DNA from: JAMOAW01 sp039908535
GTDB taxonomy: Bacteria > Pseudomonadota > Magnetococcia > Magnetococcales > JADFZT01
NCBI GenBank assembly: GCA_039908535.1
Contig: JAMOAW010000023.1
Coordinates: forward strand, 42,533-106,532
Direction of reading: 5' to 3'
DNA length: 64,000 bases
Position 1 is the first letter of the stretch. Every line of letters starts with the position of its first letter. A model generated the notes under the pieces. The model saw only the letters and a program-made list of their open reading frames with translations, had not been told where the DNA came from and did not search any database. This document shows positions 8,421 through 16,408 of the stretch, one piece after another. The translations under genes were made by a program, and so were the position numbers.

Positions 8421-9749
8421 TTAATTGTGATCGCGATTAAACAGGGTATACTCTCCCTGCATCCAAACGGGTTTTAAATCCACTTCCTGACCCTCTTTAT
8501 CCAAAATATCAAGCTTCTCAGCTTCTGTGGTGATGGTGTGAACATCGGCATCCAAGCGATCATGCAATTTTTCGGACATGGACTGTGCCCCATGGGCCAT
8601 TCCTTTATAGGCTCCTAAATTATCAAAATACCACATTTCAAAATAATCTCGTTCAATTTTTCCCACATTATAAAAGGCTGAAGCTTGTCCTTCATAAAAA
8701 CCGATGCGTTCGTATGGAAATAATCGGGCTAAAAAATCCATGGGATAGAGCGGCCGTTCCTTTGCCCGAGGGCGCAATTTGTCGTTGCGGCGCAAAGTCT
8801 TGAGCAATTGCTCCACGCCATAGAGTTTTTTCCAAGCCGATTGGCGTTCATCGTCAAGTTTTTGAAAAAAAATTTGAGCCGTCTCTGGTGGATGACAGTC
8901 GGCACATACCGCCTGCCAACGTTTGCGCTTGATGCTGTTTTCTGCCGTGCGTGGGTTGATCTGGCGAGTGCCAAATTTCCACACCGACTTGTCTGCCACT
9001 TGGTGCAACCCCTCGCGCATGTGACAATAGGCACAGGTTGGAATAAGATAATTCCCTTTGCGCAACGGCTTGTTCCATGCCCATGCACGCCCCTCCTTTT
9101 GATAACGTTGACCATGAGAAGAGGCAAAATAGGCATCGGCATCGGGATGGGGGGGGCCGTTGTGGCAGGTCAAGCAGGCCTCTGGACGCCGGGCCTCGGC
9201 CGGATCAAATCGGTGGCGGCTATGGCAAGAGTCGCATTTGGTCGCTACCGAATGACATTGCAGACAAGAGGTTACTTCGGCCTTGGGTTTGTCGGCAAAA
9301 TGTTTGCTGTCCACCGCCCGTTCCATGGCCAGAGCGTGGCTGGGGAAACCATATTTTTTTTCCTCTTCCATCTCGTTTAGGCGTTGCGGATGACATGCGC
9401 CGCAATTTTTTGGGGTAGGAAAAGAGAGTTTTTGGTGATCGTTGCCATGACACGCTGAACAAAAAACCGGTTTCTCACTTTGGGCGTGACGACTGGCGCG
9501 CCAATCGTTGACAATGCCAGGGGTCACGATCAGATGACATTCTAAACAAGCCTCTCCCTTGAATACCCCCTGCACGGGTTCGGTCTCTGGGGTATGTTGG
9601 GTTGGATCCCAATATTCATGCATGGGATCTGCGCGCCATTCTTTGCCATATATCCCTGTTCCTTGTCCCTGTTCCAGTAGTCCAGACCAAACTAACAAAG
9701 GCCAAGCAAGCAGCGACAAGACTACCAAGTAGAGATAGGAAATCCGCAT
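8421..9749 (-). CDS. octaheme c-type cytochrome, hydroxylamine oxidoreductase-like family
   Basis: 442 residues with eight CxxCH haem sites starting at Cys68, 97, 116, 162, 172, 192, 239 and 282. The N-terminus has one hydrophobic segment (residues 5-23) that exports the protein and may stay as an anchor. Eight haems in the first two thirds, then a helical C-terminal part with several Tyr residues (FYEGQASAFYNVG, ERDYFEMWYFDNLGAYKGMAHGA), are the pattern of HAO-related octahaem proteins. Whether the Tyr crosslink to the catalytic haem exists cannot be told; enzymes without it reduce rather than oxidise nitrogen compounds. The NapH-like gene upstream overlaps it by 28 bp, suggesting quinol-to-haem electron delivery. 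Substrate (hydroxylamine, nitrite or other) is open. Confidence 0.82.
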   Translation of the reverse strand: MRISYLYLVVLSLLAWPLLVWSGLLEQGQGTGIYGKEWRADPMHEYWDPTQHTPETEPVQGVFKGEACLECHLIVTPGIVNDWRASRHAQSEKPVFCSACHGNDHQKLSFPTPKNCGACHPQRLNEMEEEKKYGFPSHALAMERAVDSKHFADKPKAEVTSCLQCHSVATKCDSCHSRHRFDPAEARRPEACLTCHNGPPHPDADAYFASSHGQRYQKEGRAWAWNKPLRKGNYLIPTCAYCHMREGLHQVADKSVWKFGTRQINPRTAENSIKRKRWQAVCADCHPPETAQIFFQKLDDERQSAWKKLYGVEQLLKTLRRNDKLRPRAKERPLYPMDFLARLFPYERIGFYEGQASAFYNVGKIERDYFEMWYFDNLGAYKGMAHGAQSMSEKLHDRLDADVHTITTEAEKLDILDKEGQEVDLKPVWMQGEYTLFNRDHN

Positions 9750-10891
9750 AACACCCCTAAATTTTGGATTAATTCGGCACCGCTACCCACGCGTCCAGAA
9801 TAATACCACGCGCCCACTATGGCACTGGTCAATCCTAAAGCAAATAAGAGCATCCCCCAAAAAAAACGTGGCTCTCCCAGTTGGGCCGATTGACGCAAAT
9901 AATTGCGATTTTGCTGTAGCGATGGCTTGGTTAGATTGCGTAGATCGTGAAAGGCCAAACTGTTGGTGGGACACTCGGTGATGCAGCGTCCGCAGCCCAT
10001 ACATTCGGTCGTATTGATTGTACCCTTGCTCAGCCCCAGTTGCCAAACTGGAATGGCCATATCGCACACCTTTTCGCATAAGCCGCATTGATTGCAGGTG
10101 TGAGCGGTATATTGAATATGAAACAACCCAATTTTATTCAAAACCCCAAACGTCGCCCCATATGGACAAAGAAAACGACAATAGCCTCGGTTTCCGATCC
10201 AAGGGGAGAGGAGTAAGCTTATAAAATAGGGCAAGGCCACTATCATGCCAAAAAAGCCTAAATATCCGACCGTTGTATCGTTAGCCGGGGTGGTCATAGC
10301 CCACATGGCCACCAGATAGAGAACAAACCAAATCCATTTTAAATGCCGTAATCGCCAAGCCCATAAATGGCGTGGCAGATGCTCTTTGTGTCGAAATGGA
10401 AAGCCAACCACCTCGCGGATGCCCACACAAGGACAATTCCAACCACAGATGATGCGTCGACCAAAAAGAAAAACCATGATCAATACAAGAAAAAAACTGA
10501 GTGTTCCAGGGGTATGCAAGGAGGGAAAGGCGGGTAGTGCGCCAAGATAGCCTATATACGGTTCAATAAAAGGAAACAACCAAGGTATCAACCACCACCA
10601 TACCACCACATTGGCTACCAGCCAAATCAATCGTTTGCGGGTGTAGGGGTTTTGCTCAGCGGTGAGACGCCAGAGACCAAAAATTAAAATGATGATGTAT
10701 TCGGTATAACGATTGAGCCAAAGGGGAGTATTAAACTGAAAGAACCAAACTTCATTAAGCCAACCAAGAAAAGCCCAGGTAAATGCCAACAGGGCCAGCC
10801 ATTTGACCCATAAAGGATAACGACCCGCTAAAGAGGATTGTCGGTTGATGGGGATCATTTTGGGCAATCTGGGATTTCTATTCATAAACAT
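9722..10891 (-). CDS. NapH-like polyferredoxin, quinol-linked Fe-S membrane protein
   Basis: 389 residues from the ATG at 10889-10891 (complement); a second in-frame ATG is 6 bp later and the longer frame begins in a repeat. Hydrophobic helices alternate with CGWNCPCVG and CRFLCPYGA, the twin NapH/NosR/RdxA-type cysteine motifs, then two [4Fe-4S] sites (CNQCGLCEKVC and CMGCGRCITECP). NapH oxidises menaquinol or ubiquinol and passes electrons to periplasmic or membrane partners. One more helix lies near the C-terminus (FFWGMLLFALGLTSAIVGAWYY). The gene overlaps the octahaem cytochrome gene, which should be its electron acceptor. Confidence 0.85.
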   Translation of the reverse strand: MFMNRNPRLPKMIPINRQSSLAGRYPLWVKWLALLAFTWAFLGWLNEVWFFQFNTPLWLNRYTEYIIILIFGLWRLTAEQNPYTRKRLIWLVANVVVWWWLIPWLFPFIEPYIGYLGALPAFPSLHTPGTLSFFLVLIMVFLFGRRIICGWNCPCVGIREVVGFPFRHKEHLPRHLWAWRLRHLKWIWFVLYLVAMWAMTTPANDTTVGYLGFFGMIVALPYFISLLLSPWIGNRGYCRFLCPYGATFGVLNKIGLFHIQYTAHTCNQCGLCEKVCDMAIPVWQLGLSKGTINTTECMGCGRCITECPTNSLAFHDLRNLTKPSLQQNRNYLRQSAQLGEPRFFWGMLLFALGLTSAIVGAWYYSGRVGSGAELIQNLGVLCGFPISTW

Positions 10892-10933
10892 GCATCCAAT
10901 CAAAAAAAGGTACTCGTTGTACTCGATGTTCGG

Positions 10934-11139
10934 TACCATTACACTTAACCGTGGTCGTCTGTTTTTTGATTTTATTATTTAAAAAAAAGGGGGCTGGGGG
11001 ATTGCCCCCAGGTTTTTGCTTTTGATTTTGCTTTTGACCTCGGTTTTGCTTCCTTCAAAAAGCAGGGGGATTGGGGGATGCAATCCCCCAAGGTCTTGAC
11101 TTTGCTTTTTGTTCAGGCACGCGTTCATCGTCCACACTC
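10934..11139. repeat. interspersed repeat family C, long form
   Basis: Left end TACCATTACACTTAACCGTGG matches the family-C terminus. The body holds CTGGGGGATTGCCCCCAG, TTTTGCTTTTGATT units and the TTGGGGGATGCAATCCCCCAA hairpin, and the right end GTTCAGGCACGCGTTCATCGTCCACACT matches the other terminus up to 11139. The last bases of the right inverted repeat have diverged beside the stop codon of the DUF2892 gene. It separates that gene from the NapH-like gene. Confidence 0.75.
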
Positions 11140-11320
11140 ATGAACAGGTATTGAGACCAAAAAGAGGATAAAAGGGGCAAAATTTGAATATTCCCGTAAG
11201 TAAAGGAATCACCCCGATCCAACCAAAGGGAGTTTTGGGACCGATAAATACCAGTGCGATAAGAACTATGCCCACGACAACCCGAAAAATCCGATCTAAT
11301 CCGCCAACATTTGCTTTCAT
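11138..11320 (-). CDS. DUF2892 (YgaP membrane-domain-like) small membrane protein
   Basis: 60 residues. The start MKANVGGLDRIFRVVVG, two hydrophobic helices and the ending FCPFYPLFGLNTCS match the DUF2892 family, which forms the membrane part of YgaP-like rhodaneses. Here the rhodanese domain is a separate gene about 230 bp upstream on the same strand with a repeat between, so the two may act as a split YgaP. Its stop codon lies at the end of a family-C repeat. Confidence 0.82.
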   Translation of the reverse strand: MKANVGGLDRIFRVVVGIVLIALVFIGPKTPFGWIGVIPLLTGIFKFCPFYPLFGLNTCS

Positions 11321-11354
11321 TTTATGACCCTTTTTATGATTTGAAAAGTTTAGG

Positions 11355-11497
11355 ACATAATGCCCTTGCGGGCAAAAAAATCAAAGGCCAACCCCTGGGG
11401 GATGAATCCCCCAGCCCCCCTCTTTTTTTTAAAAATTAAAAGAAAAGGGTGGGGGGGATTGGGGGGCGGTTCTCCGCCCCCCAAGGTCTTTATGTTT
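11355..11497. repeat. interspersed repeat family A
   Basis: Full family-A copy: ACATAATGCCCTTGCGGGC hairpin, CCTGGGGGATGAATCCCCCAG hairpin with T-run, then GGGGGGCGGTTCTCCGCCCCCC and AAGGTCTT. It lies between the rhodanese and DUF2892 genes. Confidence 0.85.
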
Positions 11498-11546
11498 GTT
11501 TAGGGCGAAAAAATGAAAATTAGTTCCCAAAAAAAACTTAAAAAAT

Positions 11547-12026
11547 TTAAACCAACTGACGCAAGGCTGGATCTGGGGAATGGGAGAGCAATCGATCGGC
11601 AATTTGTCGAAATTGGGCAAAGGAGGTGTCGCGGTTGGTTAATTTTTTCATAAGTTTTATGGCCATCATATCCCGTGTGGCAGGATTTTCGTAGGGGTGA
11701 TGGGCCAATAAATGGGTGACAAATTCTAAATAGCCGACCATGCCTCCCTCTAAAGACATCACTTGATATTTTTTTGAGAAGCTTTTACGTAATAATTCTG
11801 TACCATCCCCTTTGGAACAATAGAGAACCACCTGTCGTTCCAATAATTTGGAATGATATTTTTCTTCAAATTTTTTTGTTTTTTCCATTAAATCAATGAT
11901 ATAAAATGAGTGTGAATTGGGGATTGCGGGATCATATTCGGAGGCACCACGGGTATCAATTAAAAATAATTCTTGATGTTGGGCAAATAATTCTTGAACA
12001 GTGAAGCGATTTTTGTATCCAAACAT
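11547..12026 (-). CDS. rhodanese-like domain protein
   Basis: 159 residues. FLIDTRGASEYDPAIPNSH is the rhodanese strand-loop, and the catalytic loop is YCSKGDGTELL with an active-site Cys near residue 88. LEGGMVGY follows the usual Gly-Gly motif. The enzyme likely carries sulfur as a persulfide. The C-terminal 50 residues (HHPYENPATRDMMAIKLMKKL onward) are an extension not typical of single-domain rhodaneses. With the DUF2892 gene downstream it may form a membrane-associated sulfur carrier. Confidence 0.78.
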   Translation of the reverse strand: MFGYKNRFTVQELFAQHQELFLIDTRGASEYDPAIPNSHSFYIIDLMEKTKKFEEKYHSKLLERQVVLYCSKGDGTELLRKSFSKKYQVMSLEGGMVGYLEFVTHLLAHHPYENPATRDMMAIKLMKKLTNRDTSFAQFRQIADRLLSHSPDPALRQLV

Positions 12027-12055
12027 GACCTTGCCTGATGATTTCTGTAGCTGAG

Positions 12056-12476
12056 AACATGATGCCCTTCGGGCAAAAAATAAAAATTAAAGGCAAAACC
12101 TTGGGGGATGAATCCCCCAAACCCCCTCTTTTTTTTAAGAATTGAAAAAGAAGGGTGGGGGGGATTGGGGGGCGGTTCTCCGCCCCCCAAGGTCTTGATT
12201 TTTATTTTTCCGATACATGAACATAAAGCCCTGCGGGCAAAAAAAATTAAAGGCCAAACCCTGGGGGATGAATCCCCCAGCCCCCCTCTTTTTTTTAAGA
12301 ATTAAAAAGAAAGGGTGGGGGCGGTTCTCCGCCCCCCAAGGTCTTAATTTTTATTCTTCCGATACATGAACATAAAGCCCTGCGGGCAAAAGAAAAATCA
12401 AAAGCCAAACCCTGGGGGATGAATCCCCCAGCCCCCCTCTTTTTTTTGATTTTTTTTAAAAAAAAAGAGGGGGGGA
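12056..12476. repeat. tandem block of three family-A repeats
   Basis: Three family-A units in the same orientation: 12056-12217, 12218-12366 and 12367-12476, joined at CCGATACATGAACATAA. Each begins with a GCCCnnnGGGC hairpin and contains CTGGGGGATGAATCCCCCAG; the first two keep the GGGGGCGG/CCGCCCCC hairpin and the last is cut off at AGAGGGGGGGATG, seven bases before the stop codon of the FTR1 gene. It shows the element growing by tandem addition. Confidence 0.88.
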
Positions 12477-12482
12477 TGTTTT

Positions 12483-13682
12483 TTAGGCCGGAACGGCTTT
12501 GCCATTGGCGCGGCGTTTGGCGTAGATCCATACAATACCCAAAAGAGCTGGAATCAACAAGAGCGCTTGCACGCCGATACTCTCCCAGGTGGGGAAAAAT
12601 CCAAGCCAAGGGATGCTGGGCATGTGGGTAACAGAGGTAATAGAAACCCAACCCGCACCTTGTAACTCCAGTATGCCACGTCCAGCAAAACTGATGGCTA
12701 AATAATAGAGCAAAATAGCCGTTGCTGCAAAGAAAGGACCAATGGGCAAACGCATGGAGATGCCTCGCATGGCCCATATTAATCCTAACAACGCGATACA
12801 CGCTACAAAGATGCCTAAAAATATGGCATTCGTTTGGCCTTGCGCTTGCCCCATCAAGGCGCGATAAAACAAAATGGTCTCGGCTCCTTCCCGGTAGACA
12901 GCTAGAAAGGCGGCAAAGCCCAAAGAAAACAGCTCTCCACGTCCGATAGCTTGGTTGATTTTATCGCGAATATATTGTTGCCAGCGGGTAGATTCCCGTT
13001 TGGAGATCAACCAGTAACTGACATAAAAAAGCACGACAGAGGCAATCAGCATGGTGATGCCTTCCATCGCCTCTTGTGCGGCACCTGTTAATTTTAAAAA
13101 ACTAAGAAGCCAGGCGGTTAAAACGCTGAGAGCCAAAGCCATACCAACGCCTTGATAGATTACCGGCAGTTTTTCTACCGCACCGATCTTACGTAGATAA
13201 GAGGTGAGAGCCGTTACGACCAAAATAGCCTCAAACCCTTCACGCAATAAGATCAAAAACGATTGAATTAAAATGGCGATAAATCCCTCTTCGCCATTAC
13301 TATGTTTTTGCACGGTGATTTGCAACGCGGTTTTAAATTCTGTCCAGGAGGCTTGTACTTCAATGACGCTCTCGCCTTTTTTGGTTTTTCCAACGACTTT
13401 TCCCAGCATGGATTCCAGTTGTGATTTGCGGTCTGGATCCTTGATTCCAATGGCCTTTTCCAGTCCACTGGCTTCAAAGACATCGAAATAGAGAGAGGAA
13501 AAAGCTTCCGAGCTTTTATCTCCCTCTGCTGGATTATAGGCCGCCACCAAAAGATCCCCCTGCCGAATCAGTTCGGTTGCACTTTTCTCTATGTTGACCT
13601 CTTCTGCTGCTTGTCCGCTATATGGAAAAGTAGAAAAGATCAGATAAATGATGAACAAAAACAACCAATTGCTTTTCATCAA
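12483..13682 (-). CDS. FTR1-family iron permease with extracytoplasmic N-terminal domain
   Basis: 399 residues. A signal-like segment (1-25) is followed by a soluble domain (about 30-130) and then a seven-helix FTR1 permease. The two iron-binding REGxE motifs are intact: REGFE at 147-151 and REGAE at 264-268. FTR1/EfeU proteins take up iron after ferrous oxidation in the periplasm. The soluble domain resembles the protein of the upstream gene (YFDVFEASGLEKA here, YFSVMEAEKLEDA there). No EfeO, EfeB or multicopper oxidase gene is near. The stop codon touches the preceding repeat block. The 26-bp gap to the upstream gene supports one operon. Confidence 0.9.
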   Translation of the reverse strand: MMKSNWLFLFIIYLIFSTFPYSGQAAEEVNIEKSATELIRQGDLLVAAYNPAEGDKSSEAFSSLYFDVFEASGLEKAIGIKDPDRKSQLESMLGKVVGKTKKGESVIEVQASWTEFKTALQITVQKHSNGEEGFIAILIQSFLILLREGFEAILVVTALTSYLRKIGAVEKLPVIYQGVGMALALSVLTAWLLSFLKLTGAAQEAMEGITMLIASVVLFYVSYWLISKRESTRWQQYIRDKINQAIGRGELFSLGFAAFLAVYREGAETILFYRALMGQAQGQTNAIFLGIFVACIALLGLIWAMRGISMRLPIGPFFAATAILLYYLAISFAGRGILELQGAGWVSITSVTHMPSIPWLGFFPTWESIGVQALLLIPALLGIVWIYAKRRANGKAVPA

Positions 13683-13708
13683 TCAACCCTTTGCTTCGAC
13701 CAAAAAGG

Positions 13709-14116
13709 TTATTTGGCAACGCCTGCCGCATCCAATTTTTTGCCATCCTCAAGAAGCGTGTCACTTAATGTTTTGACCATAGCAGAGATCTCTTCTGGTT
13801 TGGCATTCTCTTTCATGGCTTTGCGGATATCTCCAAAACTATCTTCTACCTCTTCGGCATGTTCTGGACCCATATTTTTTTTGAGGGCATCTTCTAATTT
13901 TTCAGCCTCCATAACGCTAAAATAGACCTCTTGGATTGTTTTGGCTCCCTTATCTGCTTCACCAGCGCGATAGAGGGCATCCCCTTCATTTAAAGCTTTG
14001 ACGATTTTTTCAACCACTGGGGACCAAACCGCTGCACCAGCATCAACAGAACCAGAGAGACCCATCATGCCGAAAGTTAAAGCCATGGCCAATAAAGAGC
14101 TGCGTAACATGTTCAT
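13709..14116 (-). CDS. periplasmic protein related to the FTR1 N-terminal domain
   Basis: 135 residues with a clear signal peptide (MNMLRSSLLAMALTFGMMGL, cleavage near VDAGA) and a helical, acidic mature part. Its core aligns by eye with residues 40-120 of the FTR1 permease encoded directly downstream: GDALYRAGE against GDLLVAAYN, and EVYFSVMEAEKLEDAL against SLYFDVFEASGLEKAI. It is therefore probably a stand-alone copy of that domain, perhaps delivering iron or a redox cofactor to the permease. No metal-binding motif was recognised. It leads the operon. Confidence 0.72.
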   Translation of the reverse strand: MNMLRSSLLAMALTFGMMGLSGSVDAGAAVWSPVVEKIVKALNEGDALYRAGEADKGAKTIQEVYFSVMEAEKLEDALKKNMGPEHAEEVEDSFGDIRKAMKENAKPEEISAMVKTLSDTLLEDGKKLDAAGVAK

Positions 14117-14150
14117 TCTTTTTCCTTGTTATATTATTGAGATCCTAAAA

Positions 14151-14166
14151 AACACATGATCGTGTT
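14151..14166. promoter_or_regulatory. inverted repeat upstream of the FTR1 operon
   Basis: AACACATGATCGTGTT has 5-bp arms AACAC/GTGTT around a 6-bp centre, 35-50 bp upstream of the small periplasmic gene. It could be an operator, but it is short and no Fur-type sequence was recognised. Confidence 0.3.
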
Positions 14167-14244
14167 TCAGTGAAAAAAACTATCTTGAATAATAATAGAT
14201 CTCATTCAAAAATTCAACCTTTTTTGCAATTTTTTTTTGATGCC

Positions 14245-14273
14245 AAGACATCATTCTGCTTTTATACTATAAT
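14245..14273 (+). promoter_or_regulatory. sigma70-type promoter of the liv operon
   Basis: AAGACA (14245-14250), a 17-bp spacer and a perfect TATAAT (14268-14273), with T-rich sequence upstream. It lies 55 bp before livK in the divergent region shared with the FTR1 operon. Confidence 0.6.
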
Positions 14274-14327
14274 AAAAAATACAATGACAATTTATACAAA
14301 CCAAATCAAAAGGTCTGAGGTCTATCA

Positions 14328-15461
14328 ATGAAAAAAATTGGGGGTACTCTTTTTTTTGCGGCATCTTTTTTTATGTTGATCGGCTTAAAAATAGTTCAAG
14401 CGGGGGAGATTCGGATTGGGGTTGGTGGACCCTTGAGTGGCTCTTATGCGGCTTTTGGGGAGCAACTTTGGCGGGGGGCTGAACAAGCTGCAATAGATAT
14501 CAATGCCGCTGGAGGCATCCATGGCGATAAAATTCAACTTTTTAAAGGCGATGATGCCTGTGAACCCAAACAGGCGGTGGCGGTGGCCAATCGTTTGGTG
14601 GATTTTGATCATGTGCAGGTGGTGATCGGTCACTTTTGTTCCTCTTCTACCATGCCCGCTTCCGAAGTGTATGCCGATGCTGGAGTCTTGATGATCACAC
14701 CAGCCTCTACCAATCCCATGGTAACCGAGCGTGGTCTGCCCACGGTTTTTCGTACTTGCGGGCGCGACGATCAACAAGGGGCGGTGGGTGCCGATTTTAT
14801 CGTGCAACAACTCAAAGCTAAAAAAATTGCCGTCCTCCATGACAAAGACACCTATGGCCAAGGATTGGCCGATGCCATGAAAGCGCGACTCTATGAACTG
14901 GGAGGCAAAGAGGTGCTTTACGACGGTATCACCAGAGGCGAAAAAGATTTTAACGCTTTGGTCACCAAACTCAAATCCCTGCATGTGGATGCCGTCTATT
15001 TCGGTGGTTTGCACAATGAAGCCGGTCCCATGGTTCGACAAATGCGCGAGCAGGGGCTCAACGTCCCCTTTATCTCTGGGGATGGGATCGTTTCAGAAGA
15101 TTTTGTCATTGCGGCGGGAGGAGCCCAATATGTTCAGGGGGTCTATATGACCTTTGGGGCCGATTCCCGTAAAATTCCGTCTGGGGCGCAAGTGGTGGAA
15201 CGGTTTCGCAGTCAACATTATGAACCCGAGGGATACACCCTTTACTCTTATGCCACGTTGCAATCCATTGCCCAGGCCATCACCGCCACGGGCAGTACCG
15301 ATGGGATAACATTGGCCGATTGGCTGCACAAAAATACGACGCAAACGGTGATGGGGCCAAAAAAATGGAATGCCAAAGGGGATTTGGAAATTTCTGATTA
15401 TGTGATGTATCAATGGGATAAACAGGGCAAATATGCCGAAGTTGATATGACTACGCATTGA
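14328..15461 (+). CDS. livK: branched-chain amino-acid ABC transporter substrate-binding protein
   Basis: 377 residues with an N-terminal signal peptide (residues 1-25, ending VQAGE). The mature start IRIGVGGPLSGSYAAFGEQ, then GGIHGDKIQLFKGDDACEP, VIGHFCSS, TPASTNP, RTCGRDDQQG and DTYGQGLAD, is the Leu/Ile/Val-binding fold of periplasmic binding proteins. It binds the amino acid in the periplasm and hands it to LivHM. GAGGT precedes the ATG. Its TGA overlaps the livH ATG by one base, the first of a run of overlapping genes. Confidence 0.93.
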   Translation: MKKIGGTLFFAASFFMLIGLKIVQAGEIRIGVGGPLSGSYAAFGEQLWRGAEQAAIDINAAGGIHGDKIQLFKGDDACEPKQAVAVANRLVDFDHVQVVIGHFCSSSTMPASEVYADAGVLMITPASTNPMVTERGLPTVFRTCGRDDQQGAVGADFIVQQLKAKKIAVLHDKDTYGQGLADAMKARLYELGGKEVLYDGITRGEKDFNALVTKLKSLHVDAVYFGGLHNEAGPMVRQMREQGLNVPFISGDGIVSEDFVIAAGGAQYVQGVYMTFGADSRKIPSGAQVVERFRSQHYEPEGYTLYSYATLQSIAQAITATGSTDGITLADWLHKNTTQTVMGPKKWNAKGDLEISDYVMYQWDKQGKYAEVDMTTH

Positions 15462-16408
15462 TGATCTCCTCTTTCTTATCACACATAGACCCCAATATCC
15501 TCCTGCAACAGGTGGTCAATGGGCTGGTTTTGGGATCTATATATGGGTTGATCGCCATAGGTTACACCATGGTTTACGGCATCATTGGCATGATCAATTT
15601 TGCTCATGGTGAAATCTATATGATTTCCGCTTATTTGACGGCCATTTTTTTGACGGTTTTGACCTTTTTTGGTTTGCAGTCGGTGCCTGTTTTGTTGTTC
15701 TTCACTTTGTTGGCCACTTTGGTTTTTACCGCTCTTTATGGGTGGGTGGTGGAACGAGTGGCCTATCGACCGTTGCGCAACTCCACCCGTTTGGCCCCTT
15801 TTATCAGTGCCATTGGCATCTCTTTGGTCTTGCAAAATTATGTCCGTTTGAGTCAGGGAGCTCGCAATCAAGGGGTTTCGGCCCTCCTGGAGGGGAGCTT
15901 TCGACTTTCGGTCACCAATACCGGCTCCTTTGTGCAGATTACCTACGTTCAGGTGCTTATTGTCGTTGCGGCCTTTTTGGGGATGGGGATTTTGACCTTT
16001 ATCATCGGTCAAACTCCTCTGGGGCGGGCCTGTCGAGCCACCCAACAGGATCGGGTTATGGCGCAAATTTTGGGGGTGGATACCGATCGCATTATCTCGA
16101 TTGTTTTTGTCTTGGGGGCCGCTATGGCCTCTATTGCTGGCGTTTTGGTGACCCTTAATTATGGTTCTTTTGATTTCCACATCGGTTTTATCGCGGGCAT
16201 TAAGGCCTTTACCGCAGCGGTTTTGGGAGGCATTGGTTCGTTGCCTGGGGCTATGTTGGGAGGATTGATTTTAGGGGTGTTGGAATCTTTTTTCTCTGGT
16301 TTTGTCAATACCGACTATAAAGATGTTTTCGCCTTTTCCATGTTGGTTTTGTTCCTTATTTTTCGTCCTAGCGGCTTGTTAGGGGTTCCCGAGGTGGAAA
16401 AAGTGTGA
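15461..16408 (+). CDS. livH: branched-chain amino-acid ABC transporter permease LivH
   Basis: 315 residues from ATG 15461, overlapping the livK stop as TGATG. About eight hydrophobic helices and the LivH signatures LVLGSIYGLIAIGYTMVYGIIGMINFAHGE, YRPLR and the C-terminal AVLGGIGSLPGAMLGG (EAA-like coupling loop) are present. It forms the inner-membrane channel with LivM. Confidence 0.94.
   Translation: MISSFLSHIDPNILLQQVVNGLVLGSIYGLIAIGYTMVYGIIGMINFAHGEIYMISAYLTAIFLTVLTFFGLQSVPVLLFFTLLATLVFTALYGWVVERVAYRPLRNSTRLAPFISAIGISLVLQNYVRLSQGARNQGVSALLEGSFRLSVTNTGSFVQITYVQVLIVVAAFLGMGILTFIIGQTPLGRACRATQQDRVMAQILGVDTDRIISIVFVLGAAMASIAGVLVTLNYGSFDFHIGFIAGIKAFTAAVLGGIGSLPGAMLGGLILGVLESFFSGFVNTDYKDVFAFSMLVLFLIFRPSGLLGVPEVEKV

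Noticed and set aside
8808..9380. 190-residue plus-strand frame across the octaheme gene
   Set aside because: It is the antisense of a frame with eight CxxCH motifs and has no motifs of its own.
12295..12801. Frame running from the repeat block into the FTR1 region
   Set aside because: It is a shadow of the FTR1 frame joined to repeat-encoded residues.
14117..14327. Fur box in the FTR1/liv divergent region
   Set aside because: AATAATAATAG-like stretches do not match the 19-bp consensus well enough to call.
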